The notes under the pieces are model-generated. The model had not been told where the DNA came from. It did no database searches and was given only the letters and a program-made list of their open reading frames with translations. A stretch of 64,000 nucleotides of DNA from Micromonospora sp. CP22 (lineage in GTDB: Bacteria; Actinomycetota; Actinomycetes; Mycobacteriales; Micromonosporaceae), in the NCBI RefSeq assembly GCF_009712475.1, contig NZ_VCJO01000007.1:186001-250000 (forward strand). The letters run 5' to 3'. Below, one piece after another: positions 38,380 through 50,980 of the stretch. The position numbers and the translations under genes were made by a program. Every line of letters starts with the position of its first letter. Positions within the stretch are counted from its first letter, which is position 1.

Positions 38380-38409
38380 TCCGGTTATCCGGCGACTAGG
38401 ATAACCGGA
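38380..38409. promoter_or_regulatory. TetR-type palindromic operator
   Basis: TCCGGTTATCC (38380-38390) and GGATAACCGGA (38399-38409) form a perfect 11-bp inverted repeat with an 8-bp spacer. It is centred between the divergent NmrA-like and TetR genes. A further TCCGGATA (38420-38427) lies next to the TetR ribosome-binding site. Binding by the adjacent TetR protein is inferred. Confidence 0.8.
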
Positions 38410-38435
38410 GGACAACCTTCCGGATAGAGGACACC

Positions 38436-39056
38436 TTGCCGACCAACGACGCCGCTCCCCTACGGGCCGACGCGCGCCGCAACCTGACAAAGATCATGTC
38501 GGCGGCCCGCGACGTGGTCGTCGAGCACGGGCTCGACGCACCGATGGAACTGGTGGCACGCCGCGCCGGGGTGGGCGTCGGCACGCTCTACCGGCGATTT
38601 CCCACCCGCGAGGCACTGCTCGGTGCCGTAGCCGAGGCGTACGTCGCCGACCTGGTGACCGCCACCCGACGGATCATCGACGGCGCGGCGGATCCCTGGT
38701 CGGCACTGCGCGAACTGGTCGACTGGTGCGCGTCTCCGGGGCAGGGCGCGCTGGCCGCGGCTCTGGCCGACCTGCCCGTCGCGCAGGTGCGGGCGCTACC
38801 CGCGTTCGCCCGGTCCCGCCAGGAGTGGTTGGACCTGCTGGACGGTCTGGTCACCGATGGGCAACGGGCCGGAACGATCCGCGCGGACATCGGCACCGGC
38901 GACCTGGTCGCCCTACTCACCGTCTTCACCTGCCATCCGGACCAGTTGCCCCGGCACGTCGCCGACCAGCCGGCCCGCTACCTGCACCTGATGCTGGACG
39001 CGCTGGACGCCACCGCACCCCGTGCCACACCCCTGCCCGGCACCCCGCCGAGCTGA
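38436..39056 (+). CDS. TetR-family transcriptional regulator
   Basis: A 206-residue repressor with an N-terminal HTH (AARDVVVEHGLDAPMELVAR, then RAGVGVGTLYRRFPTREALL at about 45-64) and a diverged ligand-binding domain. The start is TTG 38436, with GAGG five bases upstream. It probably represses itself and the divergent NmrA-like reductase in response to an electrophile or quinone; the ligand is unknown. Its stop abuts the convergent uvrC stop with no gap. Confidence 0.9.
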   Translation: MPTNDAAPLRADARRNLTKIMSAARDVVVEHGLDAPMELVARRAGVGVGTLYRRFPTREALLGAVAEAYVADLVTATRRIIDGAADPWSALRELVDWCASPGQGALAAALADLPVAQVRALPAFARSRQEWLDLLDGLVTDGQRAGTIRADIGTGDLVALLTVFTCHPDQLPRHVADQPARYLHLMLDALDATAPRATPLPGTPPS

Positions 39057-41087
39057 TCAATCAGGTGAGGTCGCGGGATCGAGGGCGGCGAGGATCGCCT
39101 CGGCGGTGCGCCGACCGACGCCGGGGACCTCGGTGATCTCCTCCACGGTGGCGGCCGAGAGTCGCTTGAGCGAGCCGAAGTGGCGCAGCAGCGCCTTGCG
39201 GCGTACCTCACCCAGGCCGGAGATGTTGTCCAGCGCCGAGGTGGTCATCCGCTTGGAGCGACGCTGCCGGTGGAAGGTGATGGCGAAGCGGTGCGCCTCG
39301 TCGCGTACCCGTTGCAGCAGGTAAAGCCCTTCCGAGGCGCGCGGCAGGATGACCGGGAAGTCGTCGTCGGGCAGCCAGACCTCCTCCAGCCGCTTGGCCA
39401 GCCCGCACAGCGCCACGTCGTCGATGCCGAGCTCGGCGAGGGCCTGCGCGGCGGCGGCGACCTGCGGCGCTCCGCCGTCGACCACGACGAGCTGCGGCGG
39501 GTACGCGAACCGGCGCGGCCGTCCGGTGGTCGGGTCGACCAGCGCGCCGATCCCCGGCTCACCGCTGCCCTCCGTACCGGGAGCGTCGGTGACAGCCTGC
39601 GCGCCGCCGGAGTCGGCGACGGTGTCCCCGGCGGCGCGCTCCGCGACGGCGAGATCGTCGGCGGATTCGACGCCCGCCTCACCCGTCTCGGCGCGGGCGT
39701 CGAGGTAGCGGGCGAAGCGGCGGCGCAGCACCTCGGACATCGCCGAGAGGTCGTCGGTGGCGCCCCGGATGATGAAGCGACGGTATTCGCTCTTACGGGG
39801 CAGGCCGTCCTCGAAGACGACCATGCTCGCCACCACGTCGGTGCCCTGGATCTGCGAGATGTCGAAACACTCGATGCGCAACGGCGCCGTACGCAGACCG
39901 AGCGCCTCGGTGATCTCGTCGAGTGCCTTGCTGCGGGTGGTCAGGTCACCGGCCCGCTTGAGCTTGTGCCGGGCCAGGGCGTCCTTCGCGTTGCGTTCCA
40001 CCGTCTCCAACAGGGCGCGCTTGTCGCCACGCTGCGGCACCCGCAACGTCACCCGACCGCCGCGACGGGTGGAGAGCCAGTCGGCCAACGCGTCGGCGTC
40101 GGCGGGTAGCTCGGGCACCAGCAGCTCACGTGGCACGTCGGCCTCGCCCTGCTCACCGCCGTAGACCTGGGTGCAGAAGTGGTGCACCAGGTCGCCGGTG
40201 GTCAGCTCCTCGGTCTTCTCCACCACCCAGCCGCGCTGGCCGCGTACCCGACCGTCGCGGATGCGGAAGACCTGCACGGCGGCTTCGAGCGGGTCGTCGG
40301 CGAAGGCCACCACGTCGGCGTCGGTGCCGTCACCGAGCACCACCGTCTGCTTCTCCATCGCCCGGCGCAGCGCCGCGACGTCGTCGCGCAGCCGGGCGGC
40401 GCGCTCGAACTCCAACGCGGCGCTGGCCTCGGCCATCTCGCGTTCCAGCTTGCGGACCATGGTGTCGGTGCGCCCGGCCATGAAGTCGCAGAAGTCGTCG
40501 ACGATCTCGCGGTGCCGCTCGGCGGAGACGCTGCCGACGCAGGGGGCCGAGCACTTGCCGATGTAGCCCAGCAGGCAGGGACGGCCGACCTGCCCGGCCC
40601 GCTTGAACACCCCGGCGGAGCAGGTGCGGGCCGGGAAGACGCGCAGCAGCAGGTCGAGCGTCTCGCGGATCGCCCAGGCGTGGGAGTACGGCCCGAAGTA
40701 GCGCACCCCCTTACGCTTGGCCCCGCGCATCACCTGGAGCCGTGGATATTCCTCGTCGAGGGTCACGGCCAGGTAGGGGTAGGACTTGTCGTCGCGGTAG
40801 CGGACGTTGAACCTCGGGTCGTACTGCTTGATCCAGAGGTATTCGAGCTGGAGCGCCTCGACCTCGGTGCTCACCGTGACCCAGTCGACCGACTCGGCCG
40901 TGGTGACCATCTGTTGGGTGCGCTGGTGCAACCCCCACAGGTCGGCGAAGTAGGAGTTGAGCCGACTGCGCAGGTTCTTCGCCTTGCCCACGTAGATCAC
41001 GCGACCGGTGCCGTCGTAGAAGCGATAGACCCCCGGCGCCTCGGGAATCGTGCCCGGCGCGGGACGGTAGGTCGACGGATCAGCCAC
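39057..41087 (-). CDS. uvrC: UvrABC system protein C
   Basis: The excinuclease subunit that makes both incisions in nucleotide excision repair. The 676-residue product has an N-terminal GIY-YIG domain ([20 protein letters not shown]), a UVR/cysteine-rich part, the RNase H-like endonuclease ([20 protein letters not shown]) and C-terminal tandem helix-hairpin-helix motifs. An acidic linker around the middle (about 470-520) is an actinobacterial-type insert. The GTG start at 41087 has a -10-like box six bases upstream. Confidence 0.97.
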   Translation of the reverse strand: MADPSTYRPAPGTIPEAPGVYRFYDGTGRVIYVGKAKNLRSRLNSYFADLWGLHQRTQQMVTTAESVDWVTVSTEVEALQLEYLWIKQYDPRFNVRYRDDKSYPYLAVTLDEEYPRLQVMRGAKRKGVRYFGPYSHAWAIRETLDLLLRVFPARTCSAGVFKRAGQVGRPCLLGYIGKCSAPCVGSVSAERHREIVDDFCDFMAGRTDTMVRKLEREMAEASAALEFERAARLRDDVAALRRAMEKQTVVLGDGTDADVVAFADDPLEAAVQVFRIRDGRVRGQRGWVVEKTEELTTGDLVHHFCTQVYGGEQGEADVPRELLVPELPADADALADWLSTRRGGRVTLRVPQRGDKRALLETVERNAKDALARHKLKRAGDLTTRSKALDEITEALGLRTAPLRIECFDISQIQGTDVVASMVVFEDGLPRKSEYRRFIIRGATDDLSAMSEVLRRRFARYLDARAETGEAGVESADDLAVAERAAGDTVADSGGAQAVTDAPGTEGSGEPGIGALVDPTTGRPRRFAYPPQLVVVDGGAPQVAAAAQALAELGIDDVALCGLAKRLEEVWLPDDDFPVILPRASEGLYLLQRVRDEAHRFAITFHRQRRSKRMTTSALDNISGLGEVRRKALLRHFGSLKRLSAATVEEITEVPGVGRRTAEAILAALDPATSPD

Positions 41088-41093
41088 ACTCCG

Positions 41094-41099
41094 AGACTA
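41094..41099 (-). promoter_or_regulatory. -10-like box for leaderless uvrC
   Basis: On the minus strand TAGTCT ends six bases before GTG 41087 and no Shine-Dalgarno intervenes at normal spacing. Confidence 0.4.
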
Positions 41100-41277
41100 G
41101 TCGCCGCCCCCGACAGCCCGAATCATCCCCGGATGGGCCTTCTCGCCCTGACTGACTGGCTCGACCGAGGCCGTCATCGACTCCTTCCAATATCGAACGC
41201 CTCGACCTACCATCCAGTAACCGAATGTTCTTCATGTAATGATCCTGCCCGCTGGTCCCCGTCCACAAAGGATCGCC

Positions 41278-44200
41278 ATGACCGGTCTCACCGCCACCCG
41301 CCGGCTGATCGCCGGTGCCACGACCGCCGCCCTCGCCGCCTTCCTCGTCACCGTTCCCACCACCGCCCCCGCCGCCGCGACCACCACCCTCGCCGCCGAC
41401 GACTACTGCCTGGGCGAGTGCTCGGAGATCCTGCCGCCCGGCCAGAACGGCAACGCCACCCTGGTCGACATCCTGGGCCACCAGGTCCTCGGCACCCGAC
41501 CCCGGCACTCCACCGACCAACTCGACAAGTACGCCGACCTCGTCTACGGCTACGCCGGACTGCGCGCGGACCAGATCGACACCTTCTTCGCCGACGCCTC
41601 CTTCGGAGTCGCGCCCAGCCAGGTGGAACGCGACTACTCCCCCCGCTCGGACGTGCGCATCGTGCGGGACCGGGCCAACGGCGTACCGCACATCACCGGC
41701 ACCACCCGCGCCGGCACCATGTTCGGCGCGGGCTACGCCGGAGCCGAGGACCGGCTGTTCACCATGGACCTGTTGCGGCACGTCGGCCGGGGCACCCTGA
41801 CCCCGTTCGCCGGTGGTGCGCCGGGCAACCGGGCGTTGGAGCAGAGCGTCTGGCGCACCTCCCCGTACACCGAGGCCGACCTGGCGGCGCAGGTCGCCGC
41901 GCTGCGGCGCAAGGGCGATCGCGGTGAGCAGCTCTACCAAGACGTGCAGGAGTACGTCGCCGGGGTCAACGCCTACATCCGCACCTGCATGGCCAACCGC
42001 AACTGCCCCGGGGAGTACGTGCTCACCGGCCACCTCGACGCGATCACCAACGCCGGCGGACCCGAACCGTTCGTCATGACCGACCTGATCGCCATCGCCG
42101 GGGTGATCGGTGGCCTGTTCGGCGGCGGTGGCGGCAACGAGATGCAGTCCGCGCTGGTCCGCATCGCCGCCCGGGCCAAGTTCGGCCCCGTCGAGGGCGA
42201 CCGGATCTGGAACGGGTTCCGGGGGCAGAACGACCCGGAGACCGTGCTGACCCTGCACGACGGGCAGAGCTTCCCGTACGGCGACGCCTCCCCCGACGCA
42301 CCGAGCGTGGTGCTGCCGGACGCCGGATCGGCCCGGGTCGAGCCGGTCGTCACCGACCCGACCGGTTCGGCCACCTCCACCACCGGCTCGCCCCGCAGCG
42401 CGGAACTGGCCGCCGCGCTGTCCGGGCTGACCATCGACCCGGCGCACCGGGGCATGTCCAACGCCGCGGTGATCTCCGCCGAACACTCCGCCAGCGGACA
42501 CCCGGTGGCCGTCTTCGGGCCGCAGACCGGCTACTTCGCGCCCCAACTGCTGATGGTCCAGCAGTTGCAGGGGCCGGGCATCAGCGCCCGAGGCGCCGCC
42601 TTCGCCGGGCTCAACCTGTACGTCCTGCTCGGCCGGGGTCAGGACTACGCCTGGAGCGCCACCTCCGCCGTGCACGACATCACCGACACGTACGCGGTGC
42701 CGCTCTGCGTACCCGGCGGTGGCACCCCGACGCTGGAGAGCAACCACTACCTGTTCCGGGGCCAGTGCCTGGCGATGGAGGAGTTGTCCCACGTCAACCG
42801 GTGGAGCCCCACCGTCGCCGACGGCACCGCGGCCGGGTCGTACCGGCTGGTCGCCTGGCGTACCAAACTCGGTCTGGTGGCGTGGCGGGGCACCGTCGGC
42901 GGCGTGCCGCACGCCTTCACCCACCTACGCTCCACCTACGGTCGGGAGGCCGACTCCGCGATCGGTTTCCAGATGTACAACGACCCGACCCAGATGGGCT
43001 CCGCCGCGGCCTTCCTCACCTCGGCGAGCAACGTCGAGTTCGCGTTCAACTGGTTCTACGTCAACTCCACCGACACGGCGTACTTCAACTCCGGGCTGAA
43101 CCCGGTGCGGGCGCCCGGCAGCAACCCGAACCTGCCGATGAAGGCCGAGCGGGCGTACGAGTGGCAGGACTTCGACCCGGAGACCGGCACCGCCCGGTAC
43201 ACCCCGGCGTCGGCCCACCCGCAGTCGGTCAACCAGGACTACTACATCAGCTGGAACAACAAGCAGGCCAAGGACTTCGGCGCCGCCGACGGCAACTTCA
43301 GCTTCGGCGCGGTGCACCGAGGCGACCTGCTGGACAAGCCGGTACGGGCGGCGCTCGCGGCGGGGCGCACGTTCGACCGGGCCTCGCTGACCGAGCTGGT
43401 GCAGCGGGCCGGGCTGACCGACCTGCGGGGTGCCGAGGTGCTCGACGAACTGATCCGGGTGCTGGAGAGCCAGCCGGTCACCGACACCGCCGTGGCCGCC
43501 GAGATCGCCCGGTTGACGGCGTGGCGGCAGGCCGGCGCGCTGCGGGTGGAGACGGCCAAGGGCAGCCGGGTGTACCAGCATGCCGACGCGATCAGGACCT
43601 TCGACGCCTGGTGGCCGCTGCTGGTGCGGGGCATGTTCCGCGAGCCGCTCGGCGCGGAGCTGTACCAGTCGCTGGTGAACACCCTCCAGGTCAACGAGTC
43701 ACCCTCCGGCCACCAGCAGGGCGACGTGTCCAACCTGCCGACCTCGGCGAACAGCGCCCAGACCCACAAGGGTTCGGCGTTCCAGTACGGCTGGTGGGGT
43801 TGGGTCGACAAGGACCTGCGGGCCGTCCTGGGCGAGCCGGTGGCCGGTGGGCCGGGACGTACCTTCTGCGGCGACGGGAACCTGGGCTCCTGCCGCCAGG
43901 TCCTGCTCGACACGCTGCGTACGGCGATGGCGACCCCGGCCGCGCAGACCTATCCGGGTGACTCGACCTGCGCCGCCGGTGACCAGTGGTGCGCCGACGC
44001 CATCATCCAGTCGCCGTTGGGCGGCATCACGCACGCCCCCACCGCCTGGCAGAACCGCCCCACCTACCAGCAGGTGGTCTCGTTCCCCGCCCGACGTGGC
44101 GACGACCTGAGCAACCTGGCGGCCGGGCGGCCGGTCACCGCCTCCAGCAGCCAACTGTTCAACGGCGCGGGTCGCGCCGTAGACGGCGACCTGGGCACCC

Positions 44201-44493
44201 GCTGGGCCAGTTCCTGGTCGGACAACCAGTGGCTGCGGGTGGATCTCGGATCCGTCCGCCAGGTCGGTCGGGTGGTGCTGGCCTGGGAGGCGGCCTACGC
44301 CCGGTCGTACCGGGTGGAGGTGTCCACCGACGGGGCCACCTGGCGCCCGGTCTGGTCGACCACCGCCGGGGACGGCGGCACCGACGTGCTCGCCTTCGCC
44401 CCGCAACAGGCCCGGTACGTGCGGATGTACGGGCTGACCCGGGGTACCTCGTACGGCTTCTCGCTCTGGGAGATGTCGGTTCACGCCCAGTGA
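41278..44493 (+). CDS. Secreted penicillin-acylase-family hydrolase with C-terminal F5/8 type C domain
   Basis: A 1071-residue exported Ntn-hydrolase precursor. An N-terminal signal sequence (about 1-39) precedes the alpha chain; RIVRDRANGVPHITG and AGYAGAEDRLFTMDLLR are acylase-family landmarks. The expected self-cleavage site and nucleophile is Ser394 in RGMSNAAVIS. The last ~130 residues (LAAGRPVTASSS through FSLWEMSVHA) form a discoidin/F5-8 type C carbohydrate-binding-like domain. The family cleaves amide bonds in beta-lactams, lipopeptides (aculeacin acylase) or acyl-homoserine lactones; the substrate here is unknown. A hairpin terminator follows. Confidence 0.9.
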   Translation: MTGLTATRRLIAGATTAALAAFLVTVPTTAPAAATTTLAADDYCLGECSEILPPGQNGNATLVDILGHQVLGTRPRHSTDQLDKYADLVYGYAGLRADQIDTFFADASFGVAPSQVERDYSPRSDVRIVRDRANGVPHITGTTRAGTMFGAGYAGAEDRLFTMDLLRHVGRGTLTPFAGGAPGNRALEQSVWRTSPYTEADLAAQVAALRRKGDRGEQLYQDVQEYVAGVNAYIRTCMANRNCPGEYVLTGHLDAITNAGGPEPFVMTDLIAIAGVIGGLFGGGGGNEMQSALVRIAARAKFGPVEGDRIWNGFRGQNDPETVLTLHDGQSFPYGDASPDAPSVVLPDAGSARVEPVVTDPTGSATSTTGSPRSAELAAALSGLTIDPAHRGMSNAAVISAEHSASGHPVAVFGPQTGYFAPQLLMVQQLQGPGISARGAAFAGLNLYVLLGRGQDYAWSATSAVHDITDTYAVPLCVPGGGTPTLESNHYLFRGQCLAMEELSHVNRWSPTVADGTAAGSYRLVAWRTKLGLVAWRGTVGGVPHAFTHLRSTYGREADSAIGFQMYNDPTQMGSAAAFLTSASNVEFAFNWFYVNSTDTAYFNSGLNPVRAPGSNPNLPMKAERAYEWQDFDPETGTARYTPASAHPQSVNQDYYISWNNKQAKDFGAADGNFSFGAVHRGDLLDKPVRAALAAGRTFDRASLTELVQRAGLTDLRGAEVLDELIRVLESQPVTDTAVAAEIARLTAWRQAGALRVETAKGSRVYQHADAIRTFDAWWPLLVRGMFREPLGAELYQSLVNTLQVNESPSGHQQGDVSNLPTSANSAQTHKGSAFQYGWWGWVDKDLRAVLGEPVAGGPGRTFCGDGNLGSCRQVLLDTLRTAMATPAAQTYPGDSTCAAGDQWCADAIIQSPLGGITHAPTAWQNRPTYQQVVSFPARRGDDLSNLAAGRPVTASSSQLFNGAGRAVDGDLGTRWASSWSDNQWLRVDLGSVRQVGRVVLAWEAAYARSYRVEVSTDGATWRPVWSTTAGDGGTDVLAFAPQQARYVRMYGLTRGTSYGFSLWEMSVHAQ

Positions 44494-44500
44494 GGCCGAC

Positions 44501-44536
44501 GGTCGCGGCCGGGACGGGTTCGTCCCGGCCGCGACC
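44501..44536 (+). terminator. Terminator after the acylase gene
   Basis: A perfect 15-bp stem (44501-44515 with 44522-44536) with a 6-nt loop begins eight bases after the acylase stop. Confidence 0.85.
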
Positions 44537-44552
44537 ACCGTACGACTCGGCG

Positions 44553-44586
44553 CGTGGTCGAGGGGACCATGGCCCGCTCGACCACG
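44553..44586 (-). terminator. Terminator after the Rieske gene
   Basis: CGTGGTCGAG (44553-44562) pairs with 44577-44586, with an inner GGG/CCC. It touches the Rieske stop codon at 44588-44590 on the minus strand. Confidence 0.75.
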
Positions 44587-44587
44587 C

Positions 44588-45067
44588 TCAGGCCAGCGCG
44601 ATCTGGTCGCCGTCGACTCTGATGTCCTTCGCCGGCAGCGGCGTGGTGGCCGGACCGGCCTTGACCGAGCCGTCCTCGATGGAGAACCTGCTGCCGTGGC
44701 AGGTGCAGTTGATGGTGCCGCCGTCGACGTTCGACACCGGGCAACCCTGATGGGTGCAGACCGGGTCGAAACCCTTGAACTCGCCGGCGGTCGGCTGGGT
44801 GATCACCACACCCTGGGCGGCGAAGACCGCGCCGCCACCGACCGGGATGTCGGTCGTCCGGGCCAGTGACTGGGCACCCGAACGGTCCCCGCCACCGGCG
44901 TCACCGGTGTCGGTGACCTGCGGTCCCGGGCTCGGCGCCGCCCCGTCGTCGTCCCCACCACCGCAGGCGGTCAACGCCATCGCCGCACCGACCGCACCCG
45001 CACCCGTGAGCACGGCCCGGCGGGTACGCACCCCAGGCCCGACCACCGGCACCTGCTCGTCACTCAT
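44588..45067 (-). CDS. Tat-exported Rieske [2Fe-2S] lipoprotein
   Basis: A 159-residue protein. The N-terminal RTRRAVLTGAGAVGAAMAL is a twin-arginine signal that ends in the lipobox LTAC. After a Gly/Asp-rich linker comes a Rieske domain with CTHQGCPV and CTCHGSRFS, which supply two Cys and two His for the cluster. Similar small Rieske proteins are common in actinobacteria; electron transfer at the outer membrane face is likely, but the partner is unknown. It lies between the acylase gene and uvrA. Confidence 0.93.
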   Translation of the reverse strand: MSDEQVPVVGPGVRTRRAVLTGAGAVGAAMALTACGGGDDDGAAPSPGPQVTDTGDAGGGDRSGAQSLARTTDIPVGGGAVFAAQGVVITQPTAGEFKGFDPVCTHQGCPVSNVDGGTINCTCHGSRFSIEDGSVKAGPATTPLPAKDIRVDGDQIALA

Positions 45068-45185
45068 GTCTCGCCCCTCCGTCGGTCACCCGGTGCGTGA
45101 TCTGTGGCCACTCTCCCCTACACGCGCCACTCTGCCCGGCGGTTCACCCGATCGACCACCCGAGCGCGCCGCCCCGCCACGGCGG

Positions 45186-48128
<2,943 letters not shown>

Positions 48129-48264
48129 GGTCCGTGTACTCCCGGATGAGAACGAAGAGGAAGATCTGTCCGCTTCTGAGTGAAATCAGCGGTTGTGCCG
48201 GCGCGAAGAATGCGCCCCGGCAACTGTAGACCCGCCCTCCGACAACTTTCCCCACCCGCACCCG

Positions 48265-48299
48265 CCCGCCCCTCCCCACGGCGGGTGCGGAGGGGCGGG
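48265..48299 (-). terminator. Terminator after rsgA
   Basis: An 11-bp perfect stem (48265-48275 with 48289-48299) with a 13-nt loop lies just downstream of the rsgA stop on the minus strand. Confidence 0.7.
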
Positions 48300-48307
48300 T
48301 TCGACGG

Positions 48308-49312
48308 TCAGCGGCGGCGGTTGGCGCGGCGGCGGGTCTCGTGGGCGATCTCCCGTCGCAGCCGACGCCAGCTCTCCCAGCGCCGGGCGGTCAACGCACC
48401 GGAGTCCAACGCCACCCGCACCGCGCAACCCGGTTCGGCCTCGTGTCCGCAGTCGGCGTACCGGCAGTCGTCGGCCAGCTCGGCGATGTCGGCGAAGGCA
48501 CGGTCGAGCCCGGTCGCCCCGTCGAGCAGGCCGACGGCCCGCACGCCGGGCGTGTCCACCACGGCACCCCCGCCGGGCAGCGGCACCAGCGCCCGCCAGG
48601 TGGTGGTGTGCCGTCCCTTGCCGTCGACCCGACGGATCGCCTGGGTCGGCATCACCACCGCCGAGGCGAGCGCGTTGACCAGGCTCGACTTGCCCGCGCC
48701 GGAGGGCCCGAGCAGCCCGAGGGTGCGACCGGGGTCGACCTCGGCGCGCAGCGGCTCCAGGCCGGTACCGCGTTCGGCGCTGACCGGCAGCACCGGCACA
48801 CCGGGCGCGAGGGCCGCCAGGTGCCGCGCCACCGCCGCCGGATCGGCCGCCAGGTCGGTCTTGGTCAGCACCACCAGCGGCCGGGCCCCCGACTCGTGGA
48901 CCAGCGAGAGCAACCGCTCGATGCGGGCCGCGTCCGGCTCCGGGTGCACCGCCTCCACCACCGCCGCCACGTCCAGGTTGGCGGCCAGCAGTTGGCCGCT
49001 GGCGTCCTTGCCGGCGGTACGCCGGATCAGCGCGGTACGCCGGGGCAGCACGGCCTCCACCGTCGCCCGCCCGTCGGGCCAGGCGCACCAGAGCACCCAG
49101 TCACCGACGCAGGGCAGCCGGGTGGCGTCGCCGACGGCGGCGGCCAGCACGGCGCCGCCGGTCGAGGCGCGCACCGGCCCGTCCTCGGTGAGTACGGTGC
49201 AGACGCCCCGGTCGACGCGGGCCACCCGGCCGGGTTGATGATTGGTACGGATACGTTCCAGCTGGGCCGCCCGGTCGGTGTCCCAACCCAGGGCGGTCAA
49301 CGAGATGGTCAT
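48308..49312 (-). CDS. rsgA: Ribosome small-subunit GTPase RsgA
   Basis: A circularly permuted GTPase for 30S subunit maturation, 334 residues. An OB-like N-terminal part comes first, then G4 VVLTKTDL, G1 GPSGAGKSSLVNAL, G3 VVDTPGVR and the zinc-binding CRYADCGHEAEPGC. ATG 49312 is closely preceded by AGGAG. Upstream in-frame sequence lacks coding character. Confidence 0.95.
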   Translation of the reverse strand: MTISLTALGWDTDRAAQLERIRTNHQPGRVARVDRGVCTVLTEDGPVRASTGGAVLAAAVGDATRLPCVGDWVLWCAWPDGRATVEAVLPRRTALIRRTAGKDASGQLLAANLDVAAVVEAVHPEPDAARIERLLSLVHESGARPLVVLTKTDLAADPAAVARHLAALAPGVPVLPVSAERGTGLEPLRAEVDPGRTLGLLGPSGAGKSSLVNALASAVVMPTQAIRRVDGKGRHTTTWRALVPLPGGGAVVDTPGVRAVGLLDGATGLDRAFADIAELADDCRYADCGHEAEPGCAVRVALDSGALTARRWESWRRLRREIAHETRRRANRRR

Positions 49313-49557
49313 GGCTCCTCGTTCAGTGTCGGTGCGGGTGATACACGGGTGCGGTGACCGGCATGACCACCACCTCCTCCGCTCCGGCGCGCGCACGAAC
49401 CTCGTCGATCTCCCCCATTGCCCGCCGGGCTGCGAGGCACAGGGACGGGTCGTCCGCGCCGCGCGATCCGGGCCGAGGAAGTCGCTGGCACAGACGGTAG
49501 GGCGGACCGCGCCGCGCCGGAAGTGAATTCCCCGGCGACGGGGTGGTCACCGGCCGC

Positions 49558-49563
49558 TAGGGT
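49558..49563 (+). promoter_or_regulatory. -10-like box for a leaderless transcript
   Basis: TAGGGT ends seven bases before GTG 49571, with no ribosome-binding site at usable spacing. Confidence 0.4.
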
Positions 49564-49570
49564 CAGCAGG

Positions 49571-50287
49571 GTGACCATGGATCCGCTGCTGCTGACCGGC
49601 GACGTGGACGACGCCACGGCTCGCCTGCTGCGAACGGCGGCCAGCTTCGACGCCGCCGACCTCGCGGCACCGTCCCTGCTGCCGGGGTGGAGCCGGGGCC
49701 ACGTGCTCGCCCACGTCTGCCGCAACGCCGACGGCTTCGTCAACCTGCTCACCGCCGCGCGGACCGGCGAGCAGATCCCGATGTACGCCAGCGCCGAGGC
49801 CCGGACCACCGACATCGAGGCCGGCGCGGCGCGTACCCCCGAGGAGCAGTTGGCCGACCTGCGCCGCAGCGCGGACCGGTTCGCCGAGGCCGTCGCCGCC
49901 ATGCCGGTGCCGGCGTGGGGCGCCACCGTGCAGACCCGAACCGGCGCGTGGCCGGCCGCACTGCTGGTCTGGGGTCGGCTGCGGGAGCTGGAGGTCCACC
50001 ACGTCGACCTGGCGGCCGACTACCGGCCCGCCGACTGGTCACCGGACTTCGCCCACCGGCTGCTGCACGAGGTGACCGCCGCCTTCGCCGACCGCGACGA
50101 CGCGCCGGCGATGGTGCTGCGCTTCGACGGCAGCGGCCACGAACTGGTGCTCGGCGACCGGGCCCAGGCTCCGGTCGTCGCCGGTTCCGCGGCCGAACTC
50201 GCCGCGTGGCTGACCGGCCGCGCCCCCGGTACCACGCTGACCGTCACCCCCGACGGCCAGCTGCCCCGACCGCCCGAATGGATCTAG
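49571..50287 (+). CDS. Maleylpyruvate isomerase family, mycothiol-dependent-type enzyme
   Basis: A 238-residue DinB-like MDMPI protein: LLRTAASFDAADLAAPSLLP then GWSRGHVLAHVCRNADG carries the first metal histidine, and LWGRLRELEVHHVDL the others. The family uses mycothiol in isomerase or transferase reactions. It overlaps the ribosome-binding site of the next gene, so the two form an operon; that neighbour is a metallo-beta-lactamase-fold hydrolase, a pairing often seen in thiol-dependent detoxification. An in-frame ATG lies at 49577. Confidence 0.9.
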   Translation: MTMDPLLLTGDVDDATARLLRTAASFDAADLAAPSLLPGWSRGHVLAHVCRNADGFVNLLTAARTGEQIPMYASAEARTTDIEAGAARTPEEQLADLRRSADRFAEAVAAMPVPAWGATVQTRTGAWPAALLVWGRLRELEVHHVDLAADYRPADWSPDFAHRLLHEVTAAFADRDDAPAMVLRFDGSGHELVLGDRAQAPVVAGSAAELAAWLTGRAPGTTLTVTPDGQLPRPPEWI

Positions 50288-50292
50288 GAGCC

Positions 50293-50946
50293 ATGACCTA
50301 CAGCGGAGAAGTCACCCCCGGCGGCCCGCCCGCGGTACGCGAACTCGACCGGCTGACCATCACCAAGGTGTCGGTCGGTCCGATGGACAACAACGCGTAC
50401 CTGCTGCGGTGTGTCAACACCGGCGAGCAGGTGTTGATCGACGCCGCGAACGAGGCACCCCGCCTGCTGGAGCTGATCGGCGACGCGGGGCTCGCCGCGG
50501 TGGTGACCACCCACCAGCACATGGACCACTGGGTCGGTCTGGAAGAGGTGGTGGCCAAGACCGGCGCCCGCGCGCTGGTGCACGCCGACGACGCCGACGG
50601 GCTGCCGATCGAGGCGGAGACCCTCACCGACGGCGATGTCGTGCCGGTCGGTGACTGCGCCCTGGAGGTCATCCACCTGCGCGGCCACACGCCGGGCTCG
50701 GTGGCGCTGCTCTACCGCGATCCGGCCGGTGTCGCGCACCTTTTCACCGGCGACAGTCTCTTCCCGGGTGGCGTGGGCAACACCGACCGGGATCCGCAGC
50801 GGTTCGCCGCGCTCATCGACGATGTCGAGCACAAGCTGTTCGACCGGCTGCCCGACGACACCTGGTTCTACCCCGGGCACGGTCGGGACTCGACCCTCGG
50901 CGCGGAGCGCCCGCAGCTGCCCGAGTGGCGGGCCCGCGGCTGGTGA
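50293..50946 (+). CDS. Metallo-beta-lactamase-fold hydrolase (glyoxalase II-like)
   Basis: A 217-residue MBL-fold hydrolase with THQHMDHWVG (HxHxDH), IHLRGHTPGSVALL, FTGDSLFPGG and the distal FYPGHGRDS. The pattern fits thioesterases of the glyoxalase II type, possibly acting on mycothiol esters given its partner gene. The AGGAG that serves it overlaps the preceding stop codon. Confidence 0.92.
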   Translation: MTYSGEVTPGGPPAVRELDRLTITKVSVGPMDNNAYLLRCVNTGEQVLIDAANEAPRLLELIGDAGLAAVVTTHQHMDHWVGLEEVVAKTGARALVHADDADGLPIEAETLTDGDVVPVGDCALEVIHLRGHTPGSVALLYRDPAGVAHLFTGDSLFPGGVGNTDRDPQRFAALIDDVEHKLFDRLPDDTWFYPGHGRDSTLGAERPQLPEWRARGW

Positions 50947-50980
50947 CGGCCGGGTCACCCGGCGGGGAAGGCGCTGCGGG

